From Dehalococcoidia bacterium (GTDB taxonomy: Bacteria > Chloroflexota > Dehalococcoidia > E44-bin15), in assembly GCA_004377275.1 (NCBI GenBank), contig SOIC01000218.1, positions 1 to 16,561 on the forward strand: a DNA stretch of 16,561 bases. Direction: 5' to 3'. This document shows positions 1 to 7,557 of this stretch, one piece after another. Numbering within the stretch: position 1 is the first letter of the stretch; each line of letters starts with the position of its first letter. The notes beneath the pieces are model-generated. The model searched no databases and was not told where the DNA came from. It saw only the letters and a program-made list of their open reading frames with translations. The position numbers and the translations under genes are program-made.

Positions 1-271
1 GGGGGGTACCGTATGAGTAGGTAACCGTTACCCTTTGGGTCTAACGCTGGCTAACAACCGCAGTAAGAGTTGCTATGTGAGAAGCGGCAGCCAGGTAATA
101 CTGTCAACGTGCCTCCCATCAACAAAGTCGCAACTACATGCCGCAGACATTACTGGATGGCTTCCCGGCATGAATAGTCCGGTAATGAATCCTTTGGTCA
201 GGGTTGGTGCGTGAATAAGCCCGTGGATTTCGAGGAATGCCTTAGTCTTTGTGAGGTATTTTAAAAGGTAT
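1..271. other. Non-coding left edge, unassigned
   Basis: No convincing coding region is seen on either strand; all forward frames are broken by early stops. Two dyads are visible: GGTAAC-C-GTTACC at 20-32, and a 10-bp stem (148-157 with 178-187, one G.U pair) around a 20-nt loop. This lies directly beyond the 3' end of the tRNA gene. It could be a structured RNA, a mobile-element remnant or plain intergenic DNA; I do not recognise it. Confidence 0.3.
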
Positions 272-346
272 TGGTGACAGCGACTGGATTCGAACCAGTG
301 ACCTGAGGCTTATGAGTCCCCTGCTCTACCACTGAGCTACGCTGCC
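272..346 (-). tRNA. tRNA-Met (anticodon CAT), elongator type
   Basis: Read on the minus strand, a complete 75-nt cloverleaf is visible. The acceptor stem is GGCAGCG with CGCTGTC (one G.U), the D arm is GCTC/GAGC, the anticodon loop CTCATAA has CAT at 312-314, the T arm is ACTGG-TTCGAAT-CCAGT, the discriminator is A and the 3' CCA is encoded. The first acceptor pair is G-C rather than the C/A mismatch of bacterial initiators, and the anticodon stem lacks three G-C pairs in a row next to the loop, so this is not tRNA-fMet. The 31-39 pair is an A/G mismatch. A CAT anticodon could also belong to an Ile2 tRNA read as AUA after lysidine modification; the stem features favour elongator Met. Confidence 0.93.
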
Positions 347-426
347 CGAAGACTAAGGATAGCACAGATTGATTTTCAACGTCAATAACTCGTATCTCAC
401 TTTTTCCCACCCACCGGCCTTTTCCC

Positions 427-497
427 GTCATTGCGAGGAGCCCTGGTGACGAAGCAATCCAGTGGGTGGTGGCGAAACAATGAGATTGCCACGCCAT
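427..497. repeat. Degenerate CATTGCGAG-type palindromic repeat
   Basis: The left arm GTCATTGCGAGGAGCC...GACGAAGCAATCC is followed about 20 nt later by TGAGATTGCCACGCC, a decayed right arm. It shares CATTGCGAG and GAAGCAATC with the better preserved element at 11385-11477. In translation such elements give spurious peptides, which explains the open frame running across the tRNA here. Confidence 0.6.
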
Positions 498-564
498 AAC
501 AGATTTGTTATTACCTAATAACCCGCTTTTACCGTTATTGCCATGAAAATAGAGCTACGTTCCA

Positions 565-632
565 TGTCATTCCGAACTTGTTTCGGAATCTCAAGGTTAA
601 TACGGGGATGCTGAAACAAGTTCAGCATGACA
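565..632. repeat. TGTCATTC-type palindromic element
   Basis: The two ends are 20-bp imperfect inverted repeats (565-584 and 613-632, 18 of 20 positions complementary), beginning TGTCATTCC and ending GCATGACA. Each half also folds alone: ATTCCGAA/TTCGGAAT (569-576, 582-589) and ATGCTGAA/TTCAGCAT (608-615, 621-628). The architecture is that of a small non-autonomous repeat (REP/MITE-like). It has no coding capacity. Confidence 0.7.
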
Positions 633-702
633 ACGTGCTGGTTGTAACCAAATGTCGTTGCTACGAAAATACCCTTATATGTCTGGATGAACCCTACACC
701 CT

Positions 703-796
703 TGTCATTCCCGCGCAGGCGGGAATCTAGACCGACCCGTCCCTTGGTTCCTGCTTCCGCAGGATGGAGATTCTTAGCCTTCGGCTCAGAATGACA
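703..796. repeat. TGTCATTC-type palindromic element, second copy
   Basis: The element begins TGTCATTC (703-710) and ends GAATGACA (789-796), a perfect 8-bp terminal inverted repeat. The internal hairpins are ATTCCCGC-gcag-GCGGGAAT (707-726) and a right stem with AGCC-TTC-GGCT (776-786). It shares its terminal TGTCATTC with the neighbouring element at 565-632 but differs inside, as expected for a dispersed family of palindromic repeats. Confidence 0.7.
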
Positions 797-857
797 GGTA
801 AGGGGAACACCCTGCCTGGATCATCCGGTCAAGCCAGATGATGACAGCAGAACTACG

Positions 858-902
858 CCAGCGGAGGGGACACCCAGGCCCCCGCTGGAGGGGACTCCCC
901 TC
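858..902. repeat. Hairpin-forming repeats downstream of the long minus-strand array
   Basis: Two dyads lie 41-85 bp past the stop of the last minus-strand gene: CCAGCGG/CCGCTGG (858-864 with 882-888), and a perfect 7+1+7 palindrome GAGGGGA-C-TCCCCTC (888-902). They could end transcription of the array, but no T-run follows on the minus strand, so they do not form a classical intrinsic terminator. They may be another dispersed repeat. Confidence 0.4.
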
Positions 903-942
903 TGAACTTCCCTTTACGACTGCCGCTTCGTAGAACCTGTGA

Positions 943-2259
943 TTAGGGCCAGTAGAGTTTCTGAGCCTCCTTTTTCAGCTCGGCGCGGAAGTCGGGGTGG
1001 GCTATTGAGATGAGCTCCTCGGCCCTTTGTCTGACTGTCTTCCCCCTGAGATTGGCCACCCCGTATTCGGTGACGACACGATCGGCAAGATTGCGCATTA
1101 TGGTCACTGCGGACCCCTGGGGGAGCGAGGGCACAATACGAGAGACCGTCCCCCCGCGAGCGGTGGCGGGAAGCACCGTAATGGAGCGGCCACCTTTAGA
1201 CATCAAGGCACCAAAGGCAAAGGGGATCTGTCCCCCGGCTACAGATACCAGCCTTGTCCCCAGGGTCTCAGCGGTAATCTGGCCGGTGAGGTCAATAGCG
1301 AGCGCATTGTTGATGGACACCATATTGTCGTTGGCCGCAATCACCCTGACATCCTCAAGATAGAGGAGATCGACCAGGTAGAAAAGGGGGTTGTTATTGA
1401 TCCACGCCATGTCCTCCCTGGTGCCGCCCCCAATAGAGGTCACCACCACCTTCCCCGGGTAAAGGGTTTTATACTTGCCGTTGATCACCCCTTCTCTCAC
1501 CAGGGAGATGACCCCTGGAGGGGTGGCCTCGGAGTGAAAGCCGAGGTCATGTTTGCCATCCAACAGACCAAGCCTGACCATGGGTTCAGTGGTTCGGCCT
1601 ACGCCAATCTGAAGGGTATCGCCGTCCTTAATCAGCGAGGCGACATTTTCGGTAATCTGCTTGAGGTAAGGCTCTGGCTCCTTAATCGCCCTGCCACCCA
1701 GGCTGCCCGTCCCCGGGGCTCCCCTGGCGGAGATGTGCTCCACGAAGTAGTCTATCTCGGAGACATGCACATAGTTATCACCGTAGGTTCGGATCAGGTT
1801 TTTGTTCACCTCGGCTATAGTTAGCTTGGCCTGTTTAATTTCTTGTCTCTTGGTCCACAGCGAGGCACCGAAGCTACAGAAGCCGCGCTCATCCGGCGTC
1901 GATACTTCAGTCAGGAGGACATCGGGGGGTTCGCCCTCGGTTGCAAAGGGAATTATCGTGGTCAAATTGACATCGCATCTCCGCTCATCGAGCATGTCCT
2001 GGCAGGTTGCGGTGGGCCAGGATATGGTGACGGCGAAGGAGTCCTCCCAGCCCTGGTCATACCAGCCGAAGTCATATCCCGGGGAGGGCGCAGAGACCTT
2101 TACATCTTTCAGCTCTTCCTTCCTGGCGGCGATTGCCAGTCCCACCGCGTGGGCTTCCCGGCCCGCGGTGAAGGCCACATGGTCTCCCGACTTCACAAGC
2201 TTGGCCGCCTCTTCGGCGGAAATCAGCTTGCTCTGGTATTCTTCCTGCCAACTTGCCAT
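943..2259 (-). CDS. Acetyl-CoA hydrolase/4-hydroxybutyrate CoA-transferase family protein
   Basis: The 438-aa protein has full family length. The N-terminal half carries EEAAKLVKSGD (16-26). The C-terminal half carries the family ending with TEYGVANLRGK (397-407) and AHPDFRAEL (420-428). E244 in the FHSEATPPG motif aligns with the glutamate that forms the covalent glutamyl-CoA intermediate in 4-hydroxybutyrate CoA-transferase (IHSEM). The CoA-loop motif is GVGRTTEP (219-226) instead of the usual GxGxIPxA, so it belongs to a divergent subgroup shared with the protein at 11663-12988; about 55 of 76 aligned N-terminal residues are identical. It probably moves CoA between short-chain or substituted acids in the cytoplasm; the substrate is unknown. 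The ATG has GAGGG six bases upstream, overlapping the preceding stop region. It is the last gene of the array, 9 bp after a crotonase gene. Confidence 0.88.
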   Translation of the reverse strand: MASWQEEYQSKLISAEEAAKLVKSGDHVAFTAGREAHAVGLAIAARKEELKDVKVSAPSPGYDFGWYDQGWEDSFAVTISWPTATCQDMLDERRCDVNLTTIIPFATEGEPPDVLLTEVSTPDERGFCSFGASLWTKRQEIKQAKLTIAEVNKNLIRTYGDNYVHVSEIDYFVEHISARGAPGTGSLGGRAIKEPEPYLKQITENVASLIKDGDTLQIGVGRTTEPMVRLGLLDGKHDLGFHSEATPPGVISLVREGVINGKYKTLYPGKVVVTSIGGGTREDMAWINNNPLFYLVDLLYLEDVRVIAANDNMVSINNALAIDLTGQITAETLGTRLVSVAGGQIPFAFGALMSKGGRSITVLPATARGGTVSRIVPSLPQGSAVTIMRNLADRVVTEYGVANLRGKTVRQRAEELISIAHPDFRAELKKEAQKLYWP

Positions 2260-2268
2260 ACTAATCCC

Positions 2269-3192
2269 TCACTTTGTGGCCTCTGGGGTAGCCGTTTTCG
2301 CCCGGTCTTCGAGAAAGCCCTTCAGCCCCTTATCCTTTTTCGCCTTGTAGAGGTTGACCTCATCTGGCCGGAAATGTACATATTGCAGGGCGAGGTGGGC
2401 GAGGAAGTGGCCCTTCTGGGTTGCACCCATCCCGGTGATATCGAGCGTCCCGTTGATCCACTCCTTGGTGATGGCAACGGCCTCAATGGGCAACTGGCTC
2501 AGCGCCTCGGCCCACTTCATCACCTCTTGCTCAAGCTTATCTATGGGAACTGCCTTGTTGGCAAAGCCCAGCGCCACCGCCTCCTTTCCCGACATCTCAG
2601 GCAGCACCCGCCCGGAGTAGGCTTTATAGGACCACATGGGCCAGACCGGCCAATCGGTAATCCCGTGATGCTGGCTGCCAAAGCCGCGAATGCCAAATTG
2701 CGCATCCTCAGCGGTGATTATCAGGTCGCAGCAGGAGGCCACTATCTGGCTGGCACCGATGCACTTGCCATGCACCTGGGCAATCGTGATCTTGGGGTAA
2801 TCGGTTATATCCTCGAATTTGGTGCAGCGCCGTCGCTCGAAGCCGTAATAGTCCACCAGCGTGGGATTGATGCCGGGATGAACCGGCGGGGACTCCTCTT
2901 TTTCTGGGGAGCTAAGGTCGTGGCCAGCGCCAAAGCAGGTACCTGCCCCTCTTAAGATAACCACCCTTACCTTGGGGTCATCGTTAGCCTGGTGCAGCGC
3001 TGCAGAGAAGTCCTCAAACTGTCTGTCATTGAAGGCATTCCTCTTGTCCGGACGGTTAAAGGTTATCCGGGCGATGCGGTCGTTGACCTTTTCATAGAGG
3101 GTGTCCCGGTATTCCCTCTCTCGATACTCACCGTTCTCCCAGTAGCACTTCTGATATTGAGTCTTGAATTCCCAGCCAAATCCAGTAGGCAT
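2269..3192 (-). CDS. Crotonase-fold (enoyl-CoA hydratase/isomerase family) protein with N-terminal extension
   Basis: This 307-aa crotonase has an aromatic-rich N-terminal extension (1-30) before the usual ITFNRPDKRNAF motif (43-54). The first oxyanion-hole segment is GTCFGAGHDLS (84-94) and the second is AQVHGKCIGAS (138-148). By hand alignment with rat enoyl-CoA hydratase, Glu144 is Ile150 and Glu164 is Gly170, so classical hydratase chemistry is unlikely; another CoA-thioester reaction is possible. The C-terminus carries the NLYKAKKDKGLKGF signature (280-293) shared with the other crotonases here. The ATG at 3192 is chosen because GAGGAG lies 7 bases upstream and the ORF further upstream overlaps the previous gene; the preceding stop is 1 bp away, suggesting translational coupling. 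Confidence 0.85.
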   Translation of the reverse strand: MPTGFGWEFKTQYQKCYWENGEYREREYRDTLYEKVNDRIARITFNRPDKRNAFNDRQFEDFSAALHQANDDPKVRVVILRGAGTCFGAGHDLSSPEKEESPPVHPGINPTLVDYYGFERRRCTKFEDITDYPKITIAQVHGKCIGASQIVASCCDLIITAEDAQFGIRGFGSQHHGITDWPVWPMWSYKAYSGRVLPEMSGKEAVALGFANKAVPIDKLEQEVMKWAEALSQLPIEAVAITKEWINGTLDITGMGATQKGHFLAHLALQYVHFRPDEVNLYKAKKDKGLKGFLEDRAKTATPEATK

Positions 3193-3193
3193 A

Positions 3194-4036
3194 TTACGTC
3201 TCCTCATATAATTGTTTGAAAAGGGCATCCCTCTCCGCGATAGCCGGCTTGAGCCCCTTTTTGTCCCTGACCTTGAAGAAGTTGAACTCACCGGGCTCCA
3301 TGGTGCGCTGCTGCATGACGAGTTGCATATTATTGGTGAATCGCCACGCCCCCCCGAGCCCCCGGGCTTCCATAACCGAGTTGATCGCATCCTTACACGG
3401 TGCGAGGGCATCGCCCGGCAGGAGGCTGATTCCGGTTGCCAGCCTGGTGACCTCCTCCTCAAGCTTATCTCGGGGGACCGCCTTATTTATTAAACCGAAC
3501 TGCTCCGCTTCCATAGCGTCCATATATCTTCCGGTGTAGAGGAGCTCCTTGGTCTTCTTTATCCCGATGAGCCAGGTCCACAGGGGCATATGGGGAAGCA
3601 AACCCATTCGGAGCAGGGGGTCGCCGAAGAGGGCGTCTTCAGAGGCTATGGTGATATCGCATACCATTGCCAGGTAGCAGCCGGTACCGAGGCAATAGCC
3701 ATGCACCTGGGCGATAGTTGGCTTGGCTAGGTTGAATATATACTCCCACCTGCGGTTGCGGCGGCGCTCCGCCTCCATACGCCTCTTGATGGTGAGGTTC
3801 TCTCCCGGCTCGGACAGTACCTCAAGGGTGTCTACCCCGCTCAGGTCCTGCCCCACGCTGAAGTCCTTGCCGGCACCCTTTACCACCACCACCTTCACCT
3901 CCAGGTCTGGCTCGGCGGCGGCAAATGCCTCATCCAGCCCTGCCAGCATCGCATCGTTCATTGCATTCAGCTCTTCAGGGCGGTTCAGCGTGATCCAGCC
4001 GATCCCGTCCTTCTTCTCATAGATAATCTCGCTCAC
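3194..4036 (-). CDS. Crotonase-fold (enoyl-CoA hydratase/isomerase family) protein
   Basis: The protein has 280 aa from a GTG start at 4036, preceded by GAGGTG eight bases upstream; this SD contains the stop of the gene before it, leaving a 7-bp gap. The domain runs from WITLNRPEELNAMN (14-27) through GKDFSVGQDLSG (56-67) and QVHGYCLGTG (110-119). Positions equivalent to the two hydratase glutamates are Tyr121 and Leu141, so neither acid is present. It closely resembles the next upstream protein (shared HGYCLG, GDP..RMGL, KKTKELL.TG, RDKKGLK.AI.ERD), so the two look like tandem duplicates with divergent active sites. Possible roles are isomerase, hydrolase or decarboxylase on a CoA thioester; the exact reaction is unknown. 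Confidence 0.86.
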   Translation of the reverse strand: MSEIIYEKKDGIGWITLNRPEELNAMNDAMLAGLDEAFAAAEPDLEVKVVVVKGAGKDFSVGQDLSGVDTLEVLSEPGENLTIKRRMEAERRRNRRWEYIFNLAKPTIAQVHGYCLGTGCYLAMVCDITIASEDALFGDPLLRMGLLPHMPLWTWLIGIKKTKELLYTGRYMDAMEAEQFGLINKAVPRDKLEEEVTRLATGISLLPGDALAPCKDAINSVMEARGLGGAWRFTNNMQLVMQQRTMEPGEFNFFKVRDKKGLKPAIAERDALFKQLYEET

Positions 4037-4043
4037 TATATGT

Positions 4044-4937
4044 TCACCTCTTTTTAGGTTGGGGTGGGGGAAAATATTCTTTGAAGGGGGCATCCCTCTC
4101 CTCGATGGCCGCCTTGAGCCCCTTCTTATCCCGGACATCGTAAAGGTTGAACTCGCCGCGGTCGGTGATGCTTCGTCCCGGCCGTTGGATGGCACTGAGG
4201 ACGTACGCATTTCCAGCGAGCCGCCGCGCCGCGGCCAGCCCGGCCAGGTCAAGGGCCGCCATACTAAAAGACCAGAAGTCGGCTAACTGGTCGAAGCCGC
4301 CGATCCCTGCCGACTTGGCAAAGCCTTCGGTGATGCTGCTCATCTCCTCCTCCAGTTTATCGGCGGGCACCGCTTTCATTACCAGTCCGATCCGCTCCGC
4401 CTCCTTGCCATCGATGTACTTCCCGGTGAGGAGAAGCTCCTTGGTTTTTTTCAACCCCACCCGGAAGGTCCACAGGGGATTGGGGGAAGCAAGCCCCATC
4501 CTTACCGAGGGGTCGCCCAATACCGCATCCTCGGTTGCAATGATGGCGCGGCATGCCATTGCCAGGTCGAGTCCCGCACCCAGGCAATAACCGTGCACCT
4601 GGGCGACGGTAATCTTAGGGAACTCGAAGATGGACTGCCACCTCCACTGGTTTTGCATGGCGGTGGAGAACATATCATAGAGGTAGGCCTTGCTCCTGGG
4701 GTTGGGTGGCATGACCTCATCGCTTCCCACACCGCTCAGGTCCTGCCCGGCACTAAACGACCGCCCCGCTCCCTTTATAATGACTACTAAAGAGTCCCGG
4801 TCTCGCCTTACTTCATCGAGTACTGCCCCCAGTTCCCGCAGCATCGCATCGTTTATCGCATTCAGCTTCTCCGGGCGGTTTAGGGTAATCGTGGCGATCT
4901 TCCCTTCAATTTCGAGAAGCACATTTTGATATTTCAT
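4044..4937 (-). CDS. Crotonase-fold (enoyl-CoA hydratase/isomerase family) protein
   Basis: The 297-aa protein starts at ATG 4937, with AGAAGG close upstream. It shows the normal crotonase order: ITLNRPEKLNAIND (17-30), GRSFSAGQDLSG (58-69), QVHGYCLGAG (113-122), KKTKELLLTGK (163-173) and the C-terminal NLYDVRDKKGLKAAIEERD (264-282). Rat hydratase Glu144 aligns with Asp124 and Glu164 with Ser144, so one acid is conservatively changed and the other lost. Asp at the first position might still act as a base. It is the first gene of the four-gene lower block, 140 bp downstream of the CaiB-type genes and after a candidate promoter. A 35-residue stretch (77-111) between the oxyanion-hole segments is rich in aromatic residues and may shape a bulky acyl pocket. 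Confidence 0.87.
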   Translation of the reverse strand: MKYQNVLLEIEGKIATITLNRPEKLNAINDAMLRELGAVLDEVRRDRDSLVVIIKGAGRSFSAGQDLSGVGSDEVMPPNPRSKAYLYDMFSTAMQNQWRWQSIFEFPKITVAQVHGYCLGAGLDLAMACRAIIATEDAVLGDPSVRMGLASPNPLWTFRVGLKKTKELLLTGKYIDGKEAERIGLVMKAVPADKLEEEMSSITEGFAKSAGIGGFDQLADFWSFSMAALDLAGLAAARRLAGNAYVLSAIQRPGRSITDRGEFNLYDVRDKKGLKAAIEERDAPFKEYFPPPQPKKR

Positions 4938-4970
4938 AACCCTTCTTTCTAATCCTGCAGGATATGGCTC

Positions 4971-5000
4971 ATTTTAACTAAAAACAGGAATGAATGACAA
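4971..5000 (-). promoter_or_regulatory. Candidate internal promoter for the crotonase/CoA-transferase block
   Basis: On the minus strand TTGTCA (4995-5000) and TAAAAT (4971-4976) are separated by 18 bp; each hexamer matches the sigma-70 consensus at five of six positions. It lies 34 bp upstream of the ATG at 4937, in the only gap over 100 bp inside the nine-gene array. It would allow the lower four genes to be expressed separately. This is prediction from sequence only. Confidence 0.5.
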
Positions 5001-5077
5001 CCTTTTTCATACTTTACCCTTCTCATTCTTCTGCATACGGGACATTTTAATAGAAAAGGGGGATGATTGACCACCGT

Positions 5078-6283
5078 TTAGTACAAAATCTCCTCCGCCA
5101 CCAGCCTGGAGATTTCCTCTTCGGGCATACCCAGGAGTTCTCCAAAGACATATGCATTGTGTTCACCAAACAATGGTGCCGGCCCGGTAACCCTTGCCGG
5201 CGTGGCGGAGAATTTCCAGGCAGGGGCGAGGACAAATAGCTCCCCTTCTTCAGGGTGTTGCACTGAAGTAAAGCATTCCCGCTCCCGGCAATGGGGATCA
5301 TTGAAAAGCTCCTCATTGCTGAAGGAGGGCGCTGCTGCCACCCCCACTCTCTGGAGCATTTCCATCACCTGGTAATGGTCATAGTTTATCGTCCACGCTT
5401 TGATCAGCTCATCCAGCTCCTCCTGGTGACGCCAACGGCTAAATTGGTCACCGAACCTTTCCTCTTTAGTCCAAGCTGGATTCCCCATGGCCTGGCAGAG
5501 GGCTGCCCATTCCTCATCGTTGGAGATGGCAATGCTCACCCACTTATCCTCGCCCTTGCAGCGATAACAATTGTGAGGAGCCATGATATCGTCTCGATTC
5601 CCGTTTCGTGAGCGAACTCTGCCATTCATCGTATAATCCATGATGATCTCTCCGATGCCGCAACTGAGGGCCTCGCGGGCGGAGAAGTCGATGAATTGAC
5701 CTTCCCCTGTCTCCAGGCGGTAATTCAGGGCAGCGAGGATGGCAAAGGCGGCGCTGGTGCCTGGTCTCAGGTCCGCGCTGCTCCTCATGATTACCGGGGG
5801 GCCTCCGGCATAGCCGGTTACCTGCGATAGCCCGCTGAGCGCGCCCATGGTCACGGCATAAGCGATATACTTGCTTTCCGGGCCGGTGGAGCCGTGGCTC
5901 GATGCCGAGAGCATTATTATGTCTGGCTTGATCTCCCTGAGGATAGGATAACCCAGGCCCAGCTTGTCCATGATGCCAGCCCTGAAGTTATCCACCACCA
6001 CGTCGCTAAGCTGGACCAGTCTCTTAGCCAGCTCAACCCCTCCGGCGGTGGTGAGGTTGAGGGTTACGCTCATCTTACTGGCATTCAGGCTGTTAAAGCA
6101 ATCAGCGGCTGCCCTTGCCGAACCAAAGACCACTGCCGCTTCTTCTCTTCTAAAGTGGTCTATATTAACCATGCTCTCCACTTTAATAACCTCAGCCCCC
6201 ATAAATGCCAGCAGTAATGTTATCTGGGGCCCGGCAGCATAGCGGGTAAAATCGATTATTCGTACACCACTAAGGCTATCCAT
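5078..6283 (-). CDS. CaiB/BaiF family (class III) CoA-transferase
   Basis: This 401-aa cytoplasmic enzyme has the normal family length. It begins with the characteristic LSGVRIIDFTRYAAGP (4-19) and MGAEVIKVE (28-36), then LNLTTAGG (75-82) and a central LSQVTGYAGGPPV (152-164). Asp171 in RSSADLRPG matches the aspartate that carries the acyl group in formyl-CoA transferase (Asp169). GEGQFIDFS (193-201) follows, and the C-terminus has the usual GPAPLFGEHN (365-374). Class III enzymes transfer CoA between acids without releasing intermediates, and often work as pairs (BbsE/BbsF in toluene degradation). The adjacent paralogue at 6343-7551 makes a heteromer plausible. The upstream gap is 59 bp. Its SD is weak. 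Confidence 0.9.
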   Translation of the reverse strand: MDSLSGVRIIDFTRYAAGPQITLLLAFMGAEVIKVESMVNIDHFRREEAAVVFGSARAAADCFNSLNASKMSVTLNLTTAGGVELAKRLVQLSDVVVDNFRAGIMDKLGLGYPILREIKPDIIMLSASSHGSTGPESKYIAYAVTMGALSGLSQVTGYAGGPPVIMRSSADLRPGTSAAFAILAALNYRLETGEGQFIDFSAREALSCGIGEIIMDYTMNGRVRSRNGNRDDIMAPHNCYRCKGEDKWVSIAISNDEEWAALCQAMGNPAWTKEERFGDQFSRWRHQEELDELIKAWTINYDHYQVMEMLQRVGVAAAPSFSNEELFNDPHCRERECFTSVQHPEEGELFVLAPAWKFSATPARVTGPAPLFGEHNAYVFGELLGMPEEEISRLVAEEILY

Positions 6284-6342
6284 ATGCCTACGTCTCTATT
6301 TGTTCACTTGCGTTGAATCATCCGTAAGCCAATAACTCTGGG

Positions 6343-7551
6343 TTATATCACTCCAGCCGCTCCGAGCTTGGCCAGCTCCTCCTGGCGGTGTCCCAGACGG
6401 CGGGCTAATATTTCCTCGTTGTGCTCGCCAAGCAGTGGGGACGGCCGCATCACTTGGCATGGCGTCTCCGAGAACCTGTAAGGTGATGATGGGTATCTAA
6501 CCTTCCCTGTCTTGGGGTGATCGATCTCCACAAAGAACCCTCTTTCCTTAAGGTGCTCTGAATCAACCAGATCCTTTGAGGTATAGACCATGGCAAAGGG
6601 GACCCCCGCGGCTTGTCCTTTGTGATAAAGCTCCTCTTGAGTATGATTCACCAGCCATTCTGTAAGCAGGGCGTTTATCAGCTCGCCGTGTTTGTATCGC
6701 CCGGTGTAATCCCCAAACATATCATCATTGGCCCACTCTGGATCTCCCATGAACGCTACCAGGCGGTCCCACTGAACCGATTCCCAGGTTATGAATACGG
6801 TGTAACCGTCCTTACACGGCAGGACCCCTCCATAGGGAACCCCCTGCTTGGCCCTGGTGATGACCTCTCCCTCGTTTGCCGACCTGACCATATCCAGCCT
6901 GTTGAGGGCCATCAATGATTCCTGTTTGGATATATCGATTCGCTGCCCGTCCCCAGACTTCCTCCTCCAGTAAAGGGCGGCAAGTATGGCGATGGCGGCA
7001 CTTAACCCGCTATCGTATTCCCCCAGGAATCCCCCAACCTTGAGCGGGGGGCGGTCAACATTCTCCACCCCACCGGGTGTAAGATAGCCCTCGCCGCCAC
7101 TTTGAAACACATTAAGCGGATAGGCCTTGTAATCGCGATAGGGACCGGTCTGCCCAAAAGGGGTGATCGAGGCCATTATAATCCGGGGGTTAATTTCCTG
7201 GAGTCTCTCGTAATCCAGTCCCTGTTCTGTCATCCATTGCGGCGGGTTGTCCTCTACCAGGATATCAGCTTCCTTTACCAGCTCCTGAAAGATACCCTTG
7301 CCGGTTGCTGTGCTCACATTTAAGGTGATCCCCAGCTTATTGGTGTTGAGGTAAAGGAAGAGCCCGCTCGCTTCCGGGTCGGGCATATCGTGGAAGAAGG
7401 GGGGCAAACTCCTGGCCGCATCGCCACGTCCCGGCCTTTCGATCTTTACCACCTCAGCGCCCAGGTCAGCCAATAGCTTGGTACAATAGGGCCCGGCGAC
7501 CATCTGGCATAGTTCCAATACCTTCACTCCCTCCAGAGCTTTTTTCGGCAT
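6343..7551 (-). CDS. CaiB/BaiF family (class III) CoA-transferase
   Basis: The 402-aa protein shows the N-terminal LEGVKVLELCQMVAGPYC (6-23), LGAEVVKIE (30-38), a central FGQTGPYRDYKAYP (132-145), and Asp180 in FLGEYDSG at the position of the catalytic aspartate of formyl-CoA transferase. DGQRIDIS (201-208) and the C-terminal PSPLLGEHNEEIL (372-384) complete the fold. It is only distantly similar to the downstream paralogue, so the two are more likely subunits or enzymes with different substrates than a recent duplication. The start ATG is 6 bp after the thiolase stop, with GGGGTAAG as SD overlapping that stop. Confidence 0.9.
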   Translation of the reverse strand: MPKKALEGVKVLELCQMVAGPYCTKLLADLGAEVVKIERPGRGDAARSLPPFFHDMPDPEASGLFLYLNTNKLGITLNVSTATGKGIFQELVKEADILVEDNPPQWMTEQGLDYERLQEINPRIIMASITPFGQTGPYRDYKAYPLNVFQSGGEGYLTPGGVENVDRPPLKVGGFLGEYDSGLSAAIAILAALYWRRKSGDGQRIDISKQESLMALNRLDMVRSANEGEVITRAKQGVPYGGVLPCKDGYTVFITWESVQWDRLVAFMGDPEWANDDMFGDYTGRYKHGELINALLTEWLVNHTQEELYHKGQAAGVPFAMVYTSKDLVDSEHLKERGFFVEIDHPKTGKVRYPSSPYRFSETPCQVMRPSPLLGEHNEEILARRLGHRQEELAKLGAAGVI

Positions 7552-7557
7552 GGATAC

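Noticed and set aside
261..497. 78-aa open frame on the minus strand across the tRNA
   Set aside because: It runs through the tRNA-Met gene and the CATTGCGAG repeat; the predicted peptide is the translation of those non-coding elements.
888..902. Perfect 15-bp palindrome as an intrinsic terminator of the long array
   Set aside because: No T-run follows on the minus strand, so it is listed only as a hairpin repeat.
1027..2955. Long plus-strand open frames opposite the first CoA-transferase and crotonase
   Set aside because: They are antisense shadows of clearly recognised proteins in GC-rich DNA, without motifs or SD sequences.
3193..3462. Upstream extension of the crotonase at 2269-3192 to an ATG at 3462
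   Set aside because: The added residues are arginine/serine-rich, read out of frame through the previous crotonase, and the ATG at 3192 has a well-placed GAGGAG.
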